Below, one piece after another: positions 1 through 11,566 of a DNA stretch of 64,000 nt. Under the pieces are notes generated by a model. The model did no database searches, was not told where the DNA came from, and saw only the letters and a list, made by a program, of their open reading frames with translations. Source of the stretch: Aphrocallistes beatrix. Lineage: Eukaryota; Porifera; Hexactinellida; Sceptrulophora; Aphrocallistidae. The stretch is taken from assembly GCA_963281255.1 (NCBI GenBank), contig OY725488.1, forward strand, positions 11,753,524 to 11,817,523, read 5' to 3'. Position 1 is the stretch's first letter. Each line of letters opens with the position of its first letter. The position numbers and the translations under genes were made by a program.

Positions 1-165
1 TTAGGTTTAGTCCAAATCGAGTCAGGCTCACAGAAAATCCAGACTTTAAGTTGTGTATATTTCACTACAAACTGTTGTTTAGTAAGTGGCAATGCATAAT
101 CCCTAGCTATGAACCGATATGTGTGTAGTATATAGAATATAGTCGGGTTTAAGCCCATTAACATA

Positions 166-403
166 CCGTAAACTGGGGTGACTTTGGCCCTAAGAGGTGA
201 CTTTGTCCCACAATAGCAATTTTAATAAAATATGCTCCAACTTAGAAATACTGCAGCTTACCTTTGGATATACTCTTATTGAGAGTTTCATTCAACATAT
301 TAGCAGTGTGATTACATTGATTCATTAGTTTGAGTATTTTTTATTAAAATTGCTATTGTGAGACAAAGTCACCTCTTAGGGCCAAGGTCGCCCCAGTTTA
401 CGG
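166..403. mobile_element. MITE with long terminal inverted repeats
   Basis: The two ends are inverted copies of about 60 bp (CCGTAAACTGGGG... and ...CCCCAGTTTACGG) flanked by TA on both sides (164-165 and 404-405). There is no ORF inside. This fits a non-autonomous Tc1/mariner-type element. Confidence 0.75.
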
Positions 404-1041
404 TATCGGGTTCTGAAAGGTTGATCCGATTCCAACTCTGATCTGACCTACTGGTCTAAACCATAGATGGGACTGGATCAATTCATAAAGGTTATTATTT
501 ATTTAATCATAGATAATATCCAGGCTACAATATTGCGAATGTTACAGATCATCGAGGAGCAACTAAGACTATTTTAGGTTGGTCGTGTTCAATCTGGTTT
601 AGTGAGTGCCCGCACAGAATTGTTCAACCTAGTATAATACGAAAGTATAGGGCGCTTCCATCCTACTACGCAAAATTAAGCAATTGCTCATCCAGTGACC
701 AGACTCTAGTAGCGCCTATGCCCAGTGTAATAAACCTAGGGAAACAGAAATCCTATATAGACTGCACTGATAATGAACAAATCATTTTGGGCAGGAGGTT
801 GCAAATTGAAGGAGGTATGACACAATTGTATCTGAAAAGTTGTATGGCAAAATTATGATTTTGCCATACCTATATAACACAAATTCAGCGAAAAATTGAC
901 ACAGAAACGCCGTACCTAATGTACTGATTCCGTCGGGCCTGTTGTTCCTCCCTTGTCGCCCTCCCGGTGGATCAAGTACTACATACTATTTCATCAAACT
1001 AATCTAACAGTAAGTTTTTGACAAAGCAGGCAACAGATAAA
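404..1041. other. intergenic, no gene seen
   Basis: Unique-looking AT-rich sequence with no supported ORF or RNA gene. It holds one perfect small hairpin near 842-868 (arms TATGGCAAAAT / ATTTTGCCATA). It lies 3' of the sulfotransferase gene. Confidence 0.5.
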
Positions 1042-1943
1042 TCAAAGTTTCGATCTTGCTAAAAATGGAAATAGCTTTAAGAAGTCTTCACCCAATTCTG
1101 AAAGCATAATTGAATCGATCTTGTCCGATTGTTCTTTGGTAAGAATGGACTGCCAGGTGCCAACAGCTCCTCTAGGGAAAATGTTTCCCCTGCTTTCATG
1201 TAATTATGAGTAATCAAAGCGTTTCCCTTCATTGACTCGAAATTAGTCTCCCTTATTATCAGTTCATGGAGTTTGTCAGTTAGTTCGATACCCAGAAAAA
1301 TGGCAATTTCTTGTAATTTCGTACTGAAATTTCGTTTCAATTCTTCATAGGAAACTATAAAATAGTTTGGTTCATCTTTGTGCTTCATATAACCTCTAAA
1401 CTGCTTACAGAAATTGAAGCAATTTGATTCAATATAAATTTGAAAGAATTCCTCAAAGGTGCCTTGATAAGGAGCGAATTTTACTTTTGTGAAGTGTTGA
1501 TAAGCCGAAATCACTGTATCTTTAGGATTGCGATAGATGTAGAGATATTTGGATTTTGGATTTTGAGGCAAGTACTTCTGTGGGAAATGGCTTATGAATA
1601 TCCTGGGATCAGGATATTTCTCTACGGTGGACTTCAACACTTTTAGATTTTTGAAAGTTACTTTCCCTTTCGTGTATGGTGGGAAAGTTTCAACTTGAGG
1701 TAAATCAAACATGTATACATGATTATACATAAATGCTTTAGATATGCGTTCTTTGTGAATGAGTAAATAGACTATGTATGTAAGCCAGTGTGTGCCAGAC
1801 TTCGGAAAAGATGCTACGAACACATCTGTATCTCTTGCAATGAACGTTGTAGCTGCTTCTAACCATTCCTTTGTTGTAAACTTAATAAATAGATGTCCTT
1901 TTATCAATTTTACTGCATTTAGATCATTTTCTTCTTTATCCAT
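1042..1943 (-). CDS. cytosolic sulfotransferase-like protein, frameshifted near the C terminus
   Basis: Sulfotransferases of this family move sulfate from PAPS to small alcohols, phenols or amines. From the Met at 1943 (chosen because family similarity begins there; the open frame runs 34 codons further upstream without similarity), the 5'-phosphosulfate loop FPKSGTHWL is at residues 46-54, the probable catalytic His is in SHFP near residue 119, and the 3'-phosphate motif RNPKD is at 138-142. The first frame ends at 1077 with an unrelated tail. In another frame, the sequence after about 1176-1185 encodes the expected family ending (VGTWQ followed by a helix) down to a stop at 1042-1044. A single indel therefore separates the last 45 or so codons: either a recent pseudogene or an assembly error. 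No partner genes are adjacent. Assignment to the SULT family is secure; the substrate is unknown. Confidence 0.8.
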
Positions 1944-2169
1944 AGTTATAATCGCTAAAACGAGAAAAACAGATCTATAAACATGCAATGTATCCCTCTC
2001 GAGAGCAATTCTTAGCTCAAGACATACACATATGTAGATCAGCATCTAATAACTATTTGTACAGGAAATGCTCAGGTAGGGCAGAATATAGTCTATCCAT
2101 GACAAATTATTTAAATGCTTAGAAGTACAACGTTGTCTCGATTATTATTGGTGATTATTTAGTCAGTAA

Positions 2170-3113
2170 CAAGTGCCTTTTGACGAATTTTGAAAAATAT
2201 GCTAGAGACTAGCTTCCAACAGGGATTCCAGAACTTGAAAAAAGTTGCACGGATTCTTTCGCCAACCGTTTTTACTTGCTACTTATTTTTTGACCGGAAT
2301 TTAGTTGGTATAAGGAGTAGAAATTCACAATTTTCAAATTACAAAAATAGGCCCTAGACTGGCTTCTAACTGTTGACATAGAGTTTTTAGAGGTGTAGAT
2401 TTTGAATATTATATTTTCAGTCAATATGATGAATTAGTTTTTATAGTGTAGAGTTCGCATATCTTAGAAGTATTTTAGAATCTATATCAGTGGTTCCCAA
2501 CGGGGGCTCTACCGCCCCCCCAGGGGGCGTTTGCTTGCCTCAGGGGGGCGCTGGAGAGGAAGGGGCGTTGTGGGGAACGTTGAGAAGGGGGCACTGAATG
2601 ATAATTTATTGTCACATATGTAAATATCATTGTAACATTTTTGTGTTGCTCAATTACAAGCTGCCTACAAGAAAATTATTCATCAATCAGAATATATCCA
2701 ATGTATTATGTCTCAGTTTTGGATCAACAGTTACAGATGGCTTCTTAACAAGGAATTATAAAAAGGGATTATACTCTGACTTAATAAACAATGAAGTATG
2801 GGGGCCTTCTGAAAGTTTCAAGCACTTTAGGGGGCGTTACTTTTTCAGAAATAGACTAGATAATTTTTAAACAAAATTACATTTACAAGTGTCTAATAAC
2901 ATTTCTACCTGGTGTTATCAACATCAACACTAAAATGATGAGTCACTTCCAAACTATTATGTTATTATTAATCACCAATGACCAATTAAATTAATAGAGA
3001 ATTAAAAAACAATCAAGCGTTTCTTTGAAATCCCTAGACGCCACAGAGTAACTCTGCGGATACGCAGTGTCTGCAAGCCGCCTAAAGCAAGCGAGCGAAG
3101 CGCGCTTGTAAAT
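2170..3113 (-). repeat. repeat family B copy, interrupted by a hAT-like insert
   Basis: Inverted copy of the family whose units contain the words AACCGTTGGAAGCTAGT and CGAAATCTACACCCCT, ending in a GC-rich head (GCGAAGCGCGCTTGT) at about 3090-3113. The copy is split by different sequence from about 2488 to 2880. Confidence 0.55.
2488..2880. mobile_element. hAT-like element fragment
   Basis: It begins CAGTGGTTCCCAACGGGGGC, the terminal sequence style of hAT (Charlie-like) elements, followed by G/C runs, and it interrupts a family B repeat. The right terminal repeat is not recognisable and the inner ORF shows no transposase similarity, so the right boundary is approximate. Confidence 0.45.
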
Positions 3114-4205
3114 TGTTATAATTCACTGTGTGAAGATACTCATCTTAACTATTTGGATGTAAGCATTGAGATGCACAATGTCATTGTTAGGGTATTGTAT
3201 AGCAACCGGAGTAATTATTAATTTTTAGACTCTGTTGGAAGATTGATATACAGATGTGGAACAATTATTAAAACTCACGAAAATGTTTGGGTAAATGGTA
3301 GAGGAGGGAATTATTTTCTTAAAAACTTTATTCAAAGGGATAATGAAAAACCTTATCACCCTCTTTGGAGGTGCGATTATTCGAGGACAGGATACTATTC
3401 GAGTATTATGGTATTTGTATATCTGTTGTAAGTTAATGGTAAATACGCACTTATACACTGAGCTTATTCGAAAATGAATTTGTCTGAGACGACTTCAAAT
3501 AAAATACAATTTCTCACCCTAATCCTGAGTTCCGAAAAGTATAGTCTGTATATCTTGTATATTGATTCAAAGGAGCAGGTTTGAAATGCGAAAAACAAAT
3601 TGAAATGACTAACTGAGTATTTACTATTATATACCATAGCAATCATACCAAACTCTTAGGCCTAATACTAAACAGGTTTGTTATGTAGCCTAATACTAAA
3701 CAGGTTTGTTAATAGATTTTAAAACTCAAATTGTAACTCGAGAAACTTTAACTTTGTAAAAGCAAATCTATCCACACAACGATGGATTAGTTATTTTTCC
3801 TATCTTCTATTATAATTAATTTGTTTTTTAGTTGGCTGACTATAATAAGCCACTGGCGTTTTAATTTTAAGCGAATTTGATTCAATACGAATCCTATGTA
3901 AAGAATGAAATTGGTAGCCCCTTAGATCAGAATGTCTGAATCTAAACACAAACTGAAAGTGTTTGTTCGACTCGACAATTTATTGACACCTGAGATCGTA
4001 AAAAGTTTGATTAAAGCGATCGAAAATGAGCGAATTAATCGGAACGTACCCCACCAGATTCATACCGTTAAGAAATAAAAAACCCAAAAACGTTAAGAAA
4101 TTGGAACCATTTTAACCCAAGCGTATTTCATTATCATGATCTCATTATTTGATATAGCAATAAAACCTGCTTATTTGTAGTGAAATCTCATAAACAATCA
4201 GTATA
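3114..4205. other. intergenic with duplicated flank of the methyltransferase gene
   Basis: No gene supported. Bases from about 3495 to 3790 resemble 14100-14345, the 5' flank of the ICMT-like gene (shared words such as TTGATTCAAAGGAGCAG and AAGCAAATCTATC). Bases 3840-3900 resemble part of the pogo-like MITE at 16.7-16.86 kb. The rest is plain AT-rich sequence. Confidence 0.5.
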
Positions 4206-4400
4206 CAGTCGAACCTGCTTTATTCCACTTCTATATAGCGGTCATTTTCACATAACGGCTCCCTAAAAACATGTAAACAGTCCCGTTCGATTTCTTATAA
4301 TACTGACCTGTGTATAACGGGCCACCTGCTCAACGCAGCGACCCCCCTTTTCCGGTCCCTTGGGGACTCTAAAACTGTCAATAACTGCCCGTTTATTTTT
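4206..4400. mobile_element. partial pogo-like MITE
   Basis: It starts at a TA with CAGTCGAACCTGCTTTATT and contains degenerate TATAACGG words, as in the full element at 52062-52524. The right terminal repeat is missing. Confidence 0.5.
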
Positions 4401-4528
4401 AGAACGAGTACAAAGTGTTTATTACGATCCCTATTCCGAACGATGATCTAGTTTAATATACATCAGTGATATCCAAAGTATATTTATACTTGTGTAGATT
4501 GCCACTGCATCGTATCGTTTTCAATACA

Positions 4529-5021
4529 ACAAGCGCGCTTCGCTTGCTTGCGCTGCGCGGCTGGCGGACACTTTGTGTCCGCCGGAGGCTCCCTTCGGTC
4601 GCCTGGAATCACATTGGTTAATTATAAGGGAGATAACATCTCTAAATATGTCCATCTTAGTGTTAAAACCGATTTCACTCGAAAAATCACCAAATTTGTC
4701 AATTTTAAAATTTTTGATGCGTAATGATGACGTCATAACAAAGTGATGAGTCATCATTTTTTGATGAAAGTCGCATCATATGTGAGGTATGTTAGTATAC
4801 AGATTCTATTAAAATTTCAGCCTTCTATCTCCTATAATGGCTGAGTTATGCCCGAATAACTGTGTTGCTTAACTTTTAAAAATGTGACAATGACGTCATA
4901 ATTCCATGATGAGTCGACATTTTGCTCTGAACTCAGAACTTACTGGAGCCATAGCCAAAAGACTCCCACATGCCAAAAATCAGCCTTCTGCGCCCGGCAG
5001 TTTCTTCAATCAATTCGTTAC

Positions 5022-5068
<47 letters not shown>

Positions 5069-5092
5069 AATCGAGTTTTAATAGTAAGGATA
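4529..5092 (+). repeat. repeat family A copy
   Basis: It opens with the GC-rich head ACAAGCGCGCTTCGCTTGC, then a hairpin made by GGCGGACAC and GTGTCCGCC. The body includes ATGATGACGTCATA and the word TTTCTTCAATCAATTCGTTAC, followed by a (TA)n run, and it ends TCGAGTTTTAATAGTAAGG. The same order occurs at 12.15, 51.55 and 63.22 kb. It is non-coding; ORFs through the head are by-products. Confidence 0.75.
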
Positions 5093-5144
5093 ACTTATAT
5101 ACGTAGATCTCTCAATTATACTTAAGTAATATAGTGTATAACAA

Positions 5145-5583
5145 TAAAAAAGGTTATGTATACATTTTCATACCTTTATATACATATTTTAACACCATTT
5201 GACGAATTTCGAAAATATTTCTAGAGGCTAGCTTCCAATGGTTGACATGGGGTTTTTAGGGATGTAGATTTCGAATATCATATTCATACTTACCAAACCC
5301 TCTTGAAAATTCCCCTGGATTTAGGAGTGAAATCCCTGAATTTCAATGGCAAATCCCTGGATTTTAATATATTTATAATTTTGATGACTAAATTAGGTTG
5401 GTAAGTATGCATATTTTCAGATCGATATGATAAATTATTTGTTAACTTTTGTTTACAATATTTATATAAATTAAATAAATTCTAAAAATAGGCTAGATTG
5501 AGTAACTCCAAGCTCCCGCAGGGCGACTATGCGGACACAAAGTGTACGCAAACCTCGCAGCACAAGCAAGCGCAGCGCGCTTG
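5145..5583 (-). repeat. repeat family B copy, inverted
   Basis: Inverted family B sequence (CTAGCTTCCAATGGTTGACA, AGATTTCGAATATCAT), ending with the GC-rich head in reverse (CAAGCGCAGCGCGCTTGT). Confidence 0.6.
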
Positions 5584-5984
5584 TATGTATTAAGTAGCTA
5601 TGCAGTATATTGTAGTGGCATACAATGATTGCTATTGTGAGGGTGAAGTCATATATAGTGTATAGAAAAGGTGTAAAAAATTGTTTTCCATTTTTTGCAG
5701 AGTCCTGAAAATCCCGCTTAGATCTTAAAACTTAATCGTAGACTCATATTTTGACAACTACATGTCAATTTTATATCTCTACGACTTACCAATTCTTGAA
5801 TCAATTCGAACAAACAAACAAACAAACAAATATGGCAAAAGAACATCCTAGCATTTTAACATATAAGTTTATATGTTAAATTATTCAATTACTTATTTAT
5901 TAATTATTCACTATTCAAGAATTATTAGTGCAGCTCCTATAGGGAGATGCCCTTATGGCATGGACGGAGTATCTCGTCCGTCCG

Positions 5985-6042
5985 TCCGTATGTATGATTG
6001 TATGTATGTATGTATGTATGTATGTATGTATGTATGTATGTC
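5985..6042. repeat. TATG microsatellite
   Basis: A tandem run of TATG/TGTA tetranucleotides, preceded by three CCGT units. The ORF through it is an artefact of the repeat. Confidence 0.85.
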
Positions 6043-6762
6043 CGTACGCGCGCTACTGCGAAATCTAACAGTCCAAATTTTACCAAATGATGACGTCATA
6101 ACAAAGTGATGAGTCATCATTTTTTATGAAAGTCGCATCATATGTGAGGTATGTTAGTATACAGATTCTATTAAAATTTCAGCCTTCTATCTCCTATAAT
6201 TGCTGAGTTATGCTCGAATAACTGTTGCTTAACTTTTAAAAATGTGACAATGACGTCATAATTCCATGATGTGTCGACATTTTCGTCTGAGCTCAGAACT
6301 TACTGGACCCATAGCCAAAAGACTTCCACATGCCAAAAATCAGCTTTCTACGCCTGGCAGTTTCTTCAATCAATTCGTTACAGAGATATATATATATGCT
6401 ACGGAACATGTTGACATTTGGAAGATGTTAACATCTACCGCGGTAGATGTTAACATTTTATTTTCAATTTGTTTAATGTATTTATACGACTTCCGAAATA
6501 GTTTCAACTTCATTTTTTACCTGGTGTTTAATTAAAACTTTCATCGTAACTACCTCACACTTTTATAGGTTCCGAAAACCGCACCCCCACGCAAATGCCA
6601 TATTAATTAATCCAAGTCCTCTTCAGTTAATTATAAAAGCTAATTAGGGTACTAATCTATACTTTATTATTACAGTTGTGACATACAGTAGTATATATGT
6701 ATGTATGCTAAGACAGATAATGTAACGATGATCCAAGAATACTAAGGAATGTTATCAATTAA

Positions 6763-7450
6763 TTAAACGACTAAGATAAATGCGATAAAATTAATTTTAG
6801 CGATTTCGGGAAATTTAGATGGTTCTTCAACTTGAATCTTAGGACTTCTGATTCCATCATATGAGACAAGCTTTTCATTTATAAAGGTTTGGAGTGTGAA
6901 GTGGTTTCCATAGATGAGTGAATGACCAATATGCTTGAAAGTCGATATTGTATCTTCATGCTCCAAGGTAATGTATGGATCAATATCATTCACTTCCACT
7001 CGCAGGTGTCCTGCGTCTATGAATAACAATGGCGAAAGTTGAGGAAACATACTTCCCATTTTTGTTTTCAAGTTTTCATTTTTACATTGACATATCTTGC
7101 ACTTTTTAGGGATTAGTTTAGAGTCAATAGTGTGTTGAAAACTTGTGAGAAAATTTTTGAAATAGTTGATGCGTTCTTTCATTGTAAACACCCCTGAACA
7201 GTGTGAACACTTATATGTACGTTCATATTTTTGGACGATTAGTCCAGCCAGCATTAACGAAAATCTGAACAATTCTATATTCGGATCCAAAGAAATCGAA
7301 TGTGCCAGTCTCAAACTTGACTTGTAATTTTCTCGCTAGCCAGAAACGTAGCGAATCGAATTTCAATTTACGAATATCGGATATAATTTTCCTCAGGTCA
7401 TCTTGGATCGTTATTTGAAGCCAGATCAGTATTCTTTGTAATTCGTGAAG
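6763..7450 (-). pseudogene. USPL1-like (C98-type) cysteine peptidase domain, C-terminal part of the transposon protein
   Basis: The open part (6763-7314, 183 codons) has paired CxxC motifs (C36/C39 and C72/C75 of this stretch), a hydrophobic PLLFIDAG strand, a YGNHF His box (H138) and SYDG (D153). This is the order seen in USPL1-type and USP isopeptidases, which remove SUMO or ubiquitin. The upstream part continues in another frame from the in-frame stop at 7451-7453 to about 7300, where a 1-nt shift occurs. The putative nucleophile lies just before that stop, in LCDTCNVDN at the end of the preceding ORF. Family assignment is by pattern only. The stop and the frameshift make it non-functional as it stands. 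Confidence 0.5.
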
Positions 7451-8404
7451 TTAGAGACTAATTAGAGTTATGACATTATCAACATTACATGTGTCACACA
7501 AGTTGATGCCTTTGTAACAACCTCCCCAGCTTGCGCAATACTGCTCAATCTCAGCGAATGGAATGCTTAATCTCCCAGTATCCATTATCAAAGGTTCACT
7601 ATCAGAACTATCGGCATCTAATATGTTGTCATTAAATATTTCATCTTTTTTTACAAGTCCATTGATGAAATCTTCATTACCTGAAATATCAACAATTTCC
7701 TTGCTATCTTTACGTTGTATTTTTACTGAATTCATTGTACAAGTAGAACTCTCAATTTTATATTTACACTCTTCGTGTTGCTCACTAGGAGATCCTGGTG
7801 GTGAGATTGCATTATTACATTTACCTCTTATTTTGGAATGGCAGTTGCTGGAACATGTGACACCAGATCTTCTACATGAACAGTAATTTGTATTACATTT
7901 TCCCTTACACTGACAAGAAGTTCTTTTACATAAGGTAACTGATCTGGCAATGGTGTGCATTGTGCTTTCAGTTTTAGGAATATCACCAACTTGAAGAAAT
8001 GTAGAACCATTCCAAAGTTCAAATTCGCCTCTGGTATATTTTCGATTCAGGACACCTTCTTTTGTTCCAATTGTGTAATAGATTCCACTTATATCAGTGA
8101 TAACACCTAATAAGTGTTTATCTCCAAGTTTTCCCCTATCAACCTTGGGAATTGAGACCCTGACATTATCGCCAATGGTAACTGCTGGTAAATACTTTGC
8201 AGTATCAGAAAGCATCTTTTCTGCTTGCCTCTTTTGGCCCCTTTGAGCAAGTGTGCATATTTTGCTTTGGTTCAGTATTTTAGCGCAATATGGACTTACG
8301 CAAAAATGGTGTAATGTTACCAAATCTTGACTAAAACAATACTTATGCCAACGTTTGAACATGAAAAACAAGTCACGAATTCGCTTCCTACTGAAAAATT
8401 GCAT
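7451..8404 (-). pseudogene. integrase C-terminal extension with CXC (tesmin-type) zinc domain
   Basis: This is the middle part of the transposon protein. Near the start is a basic segment, then a chromodomain-like or SH3-like stretch with VDRGKLGDKHLLGVI and RKYTRGEFEL, then a cysteine cluster of the CXC type (LCKRTSCQCKGKCNTNYC and following CSCRRSGVTC). An acidic, serine-rich linker comes next, and last comes LCDTCNVDN, the probable nucleophile box of the peptidase domain. It overlaps the upstream integrase ORF in another frame (8317-8404), so a frameshift or an unrecognised small intron separates them. KRBA2-like integrase proteins of animals have this integrase + CXC arrangement. Confidence 0.6.
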
Positions 8405-9240
8405 ATTGAATAAGACATACCTTCAGATATTTGATCCATTGTAGCTCCCAATGTTGTAAGATCAAAATTCATCGTTACATCATAATGGTCCGAGCCATTA
8501 TCACTATCGATATTTTCAGAAAGAGATACTGATTCCATTTGGGAGGTATTTGGGATAAAAGGTGAACCAACATCCTCTACGCTGTATGTAATGTCTTCGT
8601 TATCGCTTAATAGTTCAGTTTCAAAACTTGGGAACTTTGAACTAAGATCTTCAACTGTATTGATTGAATGGTGAAGTGTAGAAGGAATATCAAAATCTCG
8701 AAGTCCTCGAGGTGGATCTCTACCATATAGAACCTTATATGGGCTGGTGCTCAGAATCGTAAGTAGTGTTGTGTTTTTCATATATGCTACTCTGTCCAAT
8801 TCCTTAGCCCAATGAGAATGGCCTCCTTTTTCCAACAAACTTTGAAGAATATTCTCAACACGACCATTTGTATTCTCAACAGAGCCTTGGGATTGTGGCT
8901 TTCTAGGTTTTCCATGTATTATTTTGGTTGATGGCCACAATGCATTTAGAGTTTCTAATAGAAGCCTATTATCAAACTCCTTGCCATTGTCACTCTGGAG
9001 TATGTTCGGTGCACCAAGTGAATAGAAGATTGTGACAAGATTGCTGGCAACTTCTTCCGCACATTTTTGTTTTAATGGTTTTAATACTACCCACTTAATG
9101 AAGTGATCCTGGTAATTTAAAATCCACTTAAATCCGATATCTGGCACAGTAAGCATATCGATAAGATCAACCTGTCCCCTTGAGCCAAAGCTTGTAGACA
9201 GAATTGGATTTGTTACTAAAGATTTGACTCTTTTTGGAAA
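8405..9240 (-). pseudogene. retroviral-type integrase core (rve), KRBA2-like
   Basis: The catalytic DDE triad is visible: Asp in QVDLIDM near 9165, Asp in ILQSDNGKEF, and Glu in QSQGSVENTNGR. NYQDHFIKWVVLKPLK is typical of KRBA2/Ginger integrases, the recombinases that cut and join transposon ends. The frame is open from about 9240 downward. The ATG at 9156 is internal, because the family sequence (SFGSRGQVDLID) starts before it, so the N-terminal part must have been in frame with the preceding piece before an indel near 9240. Confidence 0.75.
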
Positions 9241-9652
9241 TTCTTGCCTGATGGCTCGGGCTGTGCTCTAAGAATAGCCTCACTAACCCAACACTGATAT
9301 AGATACCTTGTTCCCTTAAATTATGGTGAATTGGTTTCCATCCTGCAAATCCTGTCTGTTCCCACGACCAATATAATTTATCGAACAGGTCTTCGAACGA
9401 AACAACTTGGAAGGACTTATCTTTATTGTAAGGATCTATATAGCGCAATTCCTTTACTTCCAAGACCTTAAGAACGCGAAAATGCTGAAGGGATCGATCA
9501 GCTCGGGGATACGTCCCGCTTGGATCGCAGAGTTGCTCGATTATCCCTTCTATCTCTTTATTATTCCAGATACGACACTTTGGCTCCTGTTTTTTAGCCA
9601 GTACTTCGTCTTCAAACTTTCGACGGTGGTAATTTAAACGAATATCAGACAT
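9167..9652 (-). pseudogene. N-terminal region of the transposon integrase
   Basis: Opens with MSDIRLNYHRRKFEDEVL and contains GIYISVGLVRLFLEHSP, which fits the helical, zinc-binding N-terminal part that precedes rve domains, although the usual H2C2 pattern is not complete here. Similarity is lost after about residue 125, where the integrase continues in another frame. The Met at 9652 is a plausible true start; it lies 373 bp inside the right TIR end. Confidence 0.55.
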
Positions 9653-10063
9653 ATGAACAAAAGTACGCGTAGGAAAATAAGATTTTTTATATGTACTTAT
9701 AATTTATTTGGCTCTTATAACAAACAGGGAAGATAGATCATCCATCTGCCCCATCTGTACCAGGACGAAAGCAGTAAAGAAAATAGGATCTATCATTATT
9801 TTTATAATTTTTTTAAATTTGATTCTCGATAGTTCGATTATTGCACCTGTTCCTCCCATCTGTATCAGGTAGTAAACATATTTAGAATGTAAACAGTTAC
9901 AAAATCGACATATCAAAGATGTTTATCATGTGAATGTGAAAGCATTAGGGAAGCCGTCTAAAAAACATTAAACAAATTGAAAATAAAATGTTAACGTCTT
10001 CCAAATGTCAACATGTTCCGTAGCATATATACACAAACAAACAATAATCGAGTTTTAATAGTA

Positions 10064-11009
10064 AGGATATATTCATATTTTAACACCTCCACTGCAAAGC
10101 TTTGTTTAAAGATATAAGCAAGATCTCAACGACTAATGTAGGGTATTTCACCACGTAGGATCCGATTTTCGCACTTTGAAAGTAATAATATGAATATTTT
10201 ATGAGTTTTTAACATATGTTTAAATACATATATTCACACCTTTCGAAAAAATCTTATTTTGAGTTAAAAGCGAATACTCAACGGCTAATATAGGATATTT
10301 TAATATGTAGATTCCAAATTTCACACTTAGAATGCCGTAGGATTAGTAATTCACGATGTAATCCGATATTTATATTACATGTTCCTTCGAGTCATTTCCT
10401 GGAGCTGTACTATCGGTCTGTCGACCGACATTTTCACATTAGATAAACTATTGAGTTGGATCTGGATTTATATCACACAATTTTAAAATTAATTTGATAC
10501 TATTCTTACAATAAATTGTGTATCGCGTGATCATATCCAAGACAAAACTTCCTAATTTACAGTTTGAAAGTACAAATTGTAGTACTGTATTTATTAGTAC
10601 TGTATAATGCATGCCAAAAATCAGCTTTCTGTGCCTAGCAGTTTCTTCAATCAATTCGTTATAGATATATATTAGGCTGGATAAAGAAATGTACAAATGG
10701 ACGGATCAACTTCTCCCTAAGGGAAAAGTTGCCTTTCCTCCTTTCGAGGATTATAAGAAATTTAGATCCGAAAAAAATTGATTTGACCTTTGCGATTTTA
10801 TAGTTTTGATGTGTCACTCCCGCAATTGACTTTAAATCGTCCGAATTGTCAAAATCCTTTGGCTAACCCCCTTTAAATATATTAATTGGTAATAGTAAGT
10901 TGCTAATTTGCTGTCGAATGGTATATAAAACTAATCTCTATCTCTTAGGATACTAAAGTTATACATATATTTTTTTCCGTTTTCTATCATACCTTTATTA
11001 TCACCCCCA
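10064..11009. other. intergenic, repeat fragments only
   Basis: AT-rich sequence with a fragment of family A at about 10607-10675 (CATGCCAAAAATCAGCTTTC) and family B-like words at 10.08-10.33 kb. No gene supported. Confidence 0.5.
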
Positions 11010-11481
11010 TCACCCCCCCTTTATTTCCCAAAATTTTAAAACGTACAACACAAGCTTTTTGATCAATTGTTGAATAGAGCAAGATTCAATAATTTCATAT
11101 TCAGTTAAATTAACATTAATCATCTTTTTTGACTCAAAAGCAGACATTTTTTCTCTCGAGGTTTGTGTTGAAAGAATAATCCATGTCTCGCCTCTTCCCC
11201 TGTAACTGAAGACGAAGCTTAGTAACCAGTTGAATAGTTCTTTCAACAGCTTGTGTATGGCATGGATATCCTGGAATTTCCACAGGAGTTCACACAATAT
11301 TAAGTAGTATTTCTTTTAAGAAGTGTTTTGTAAAAGGCGGTTCTGTGATAAGAGATGTCTCCCAATCAATCATATTCACGTATGTTTCAGCAGTGAACCT
11401 TAAAGAAGGAATTTTAAATGCTCGAATTTCTATCTGTTCAAATGATGAATTGTTGATATGCACATATGGGCCTCGAAACAT
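11010..11481 (-). pseudogene. transposon-derived protein fragment
   Basis: Two overlapping open pieces in different frames (11290-11481, then 11010-11297). The first contains MIDWETSLITEPPFT. The second contains IHAIHKLLKELFNW and SREKMSAFESKKM. These resemble consecutive blocks of an animal transposon protein family with an HTQAVER-type block, recalled by pattern and unnamed. The frame break between them and the absence of the rest of the protein indicate a decayed fragment. Confidence 0.4.
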
Positions 11482-11566
11482 GTTCTATACAATATCTTTA
11501 CTGCGAGAGTTCCCGAGTATGATCAAGAAGTAAATTGTGATGTTCTACAGAGAAATGCATATTTTT

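Larger units (their letters stand above)
6397..10025 (-). mobile_element. integrase-type DNA transposon with TIRs (KRBA2/Ginger-like)
   Basis: The left end TGCTACGGAACATGTTGACA and the right end, its exact reverse complement at 10006-10025, form TIRs that continue for about 65 bp with one 20-bp palindromic insertion on the left (near 6434-6455). The element begins TG and ends CA and is flanked by TATA on both sides (6393-6396, 10026-10029), consistent with integrase-style insertion and a 4-bp duplication. Because the site lies in a TA run, the exact duplication length is ambiguous. Inside, on the minus strand, is a decayed gene for an integrase, a CXC zinc domain and a USPL1-like peptidase. 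Confidence 0.85.
6060..10063 (+). repeat. repeat family A copy split by a 3.63-kb transposon
   Basis: The family A body runs 6060-6396 up to the TA-rich stretch. The expected ending (acaaacaaacaataatcg, then GTTTTAATAGTAAGGATA) resumes at 10026-10063. The transposon at 6397-10025 sits exactly in the TA run. Confidence 0.8.

Noticed and set aside
2598-2870. 90-codon ORF in the hAT-like fragment as a gene
   Set aside because: No hAT transposase motif or other domain, AT-rich composition, and located within a repeat.
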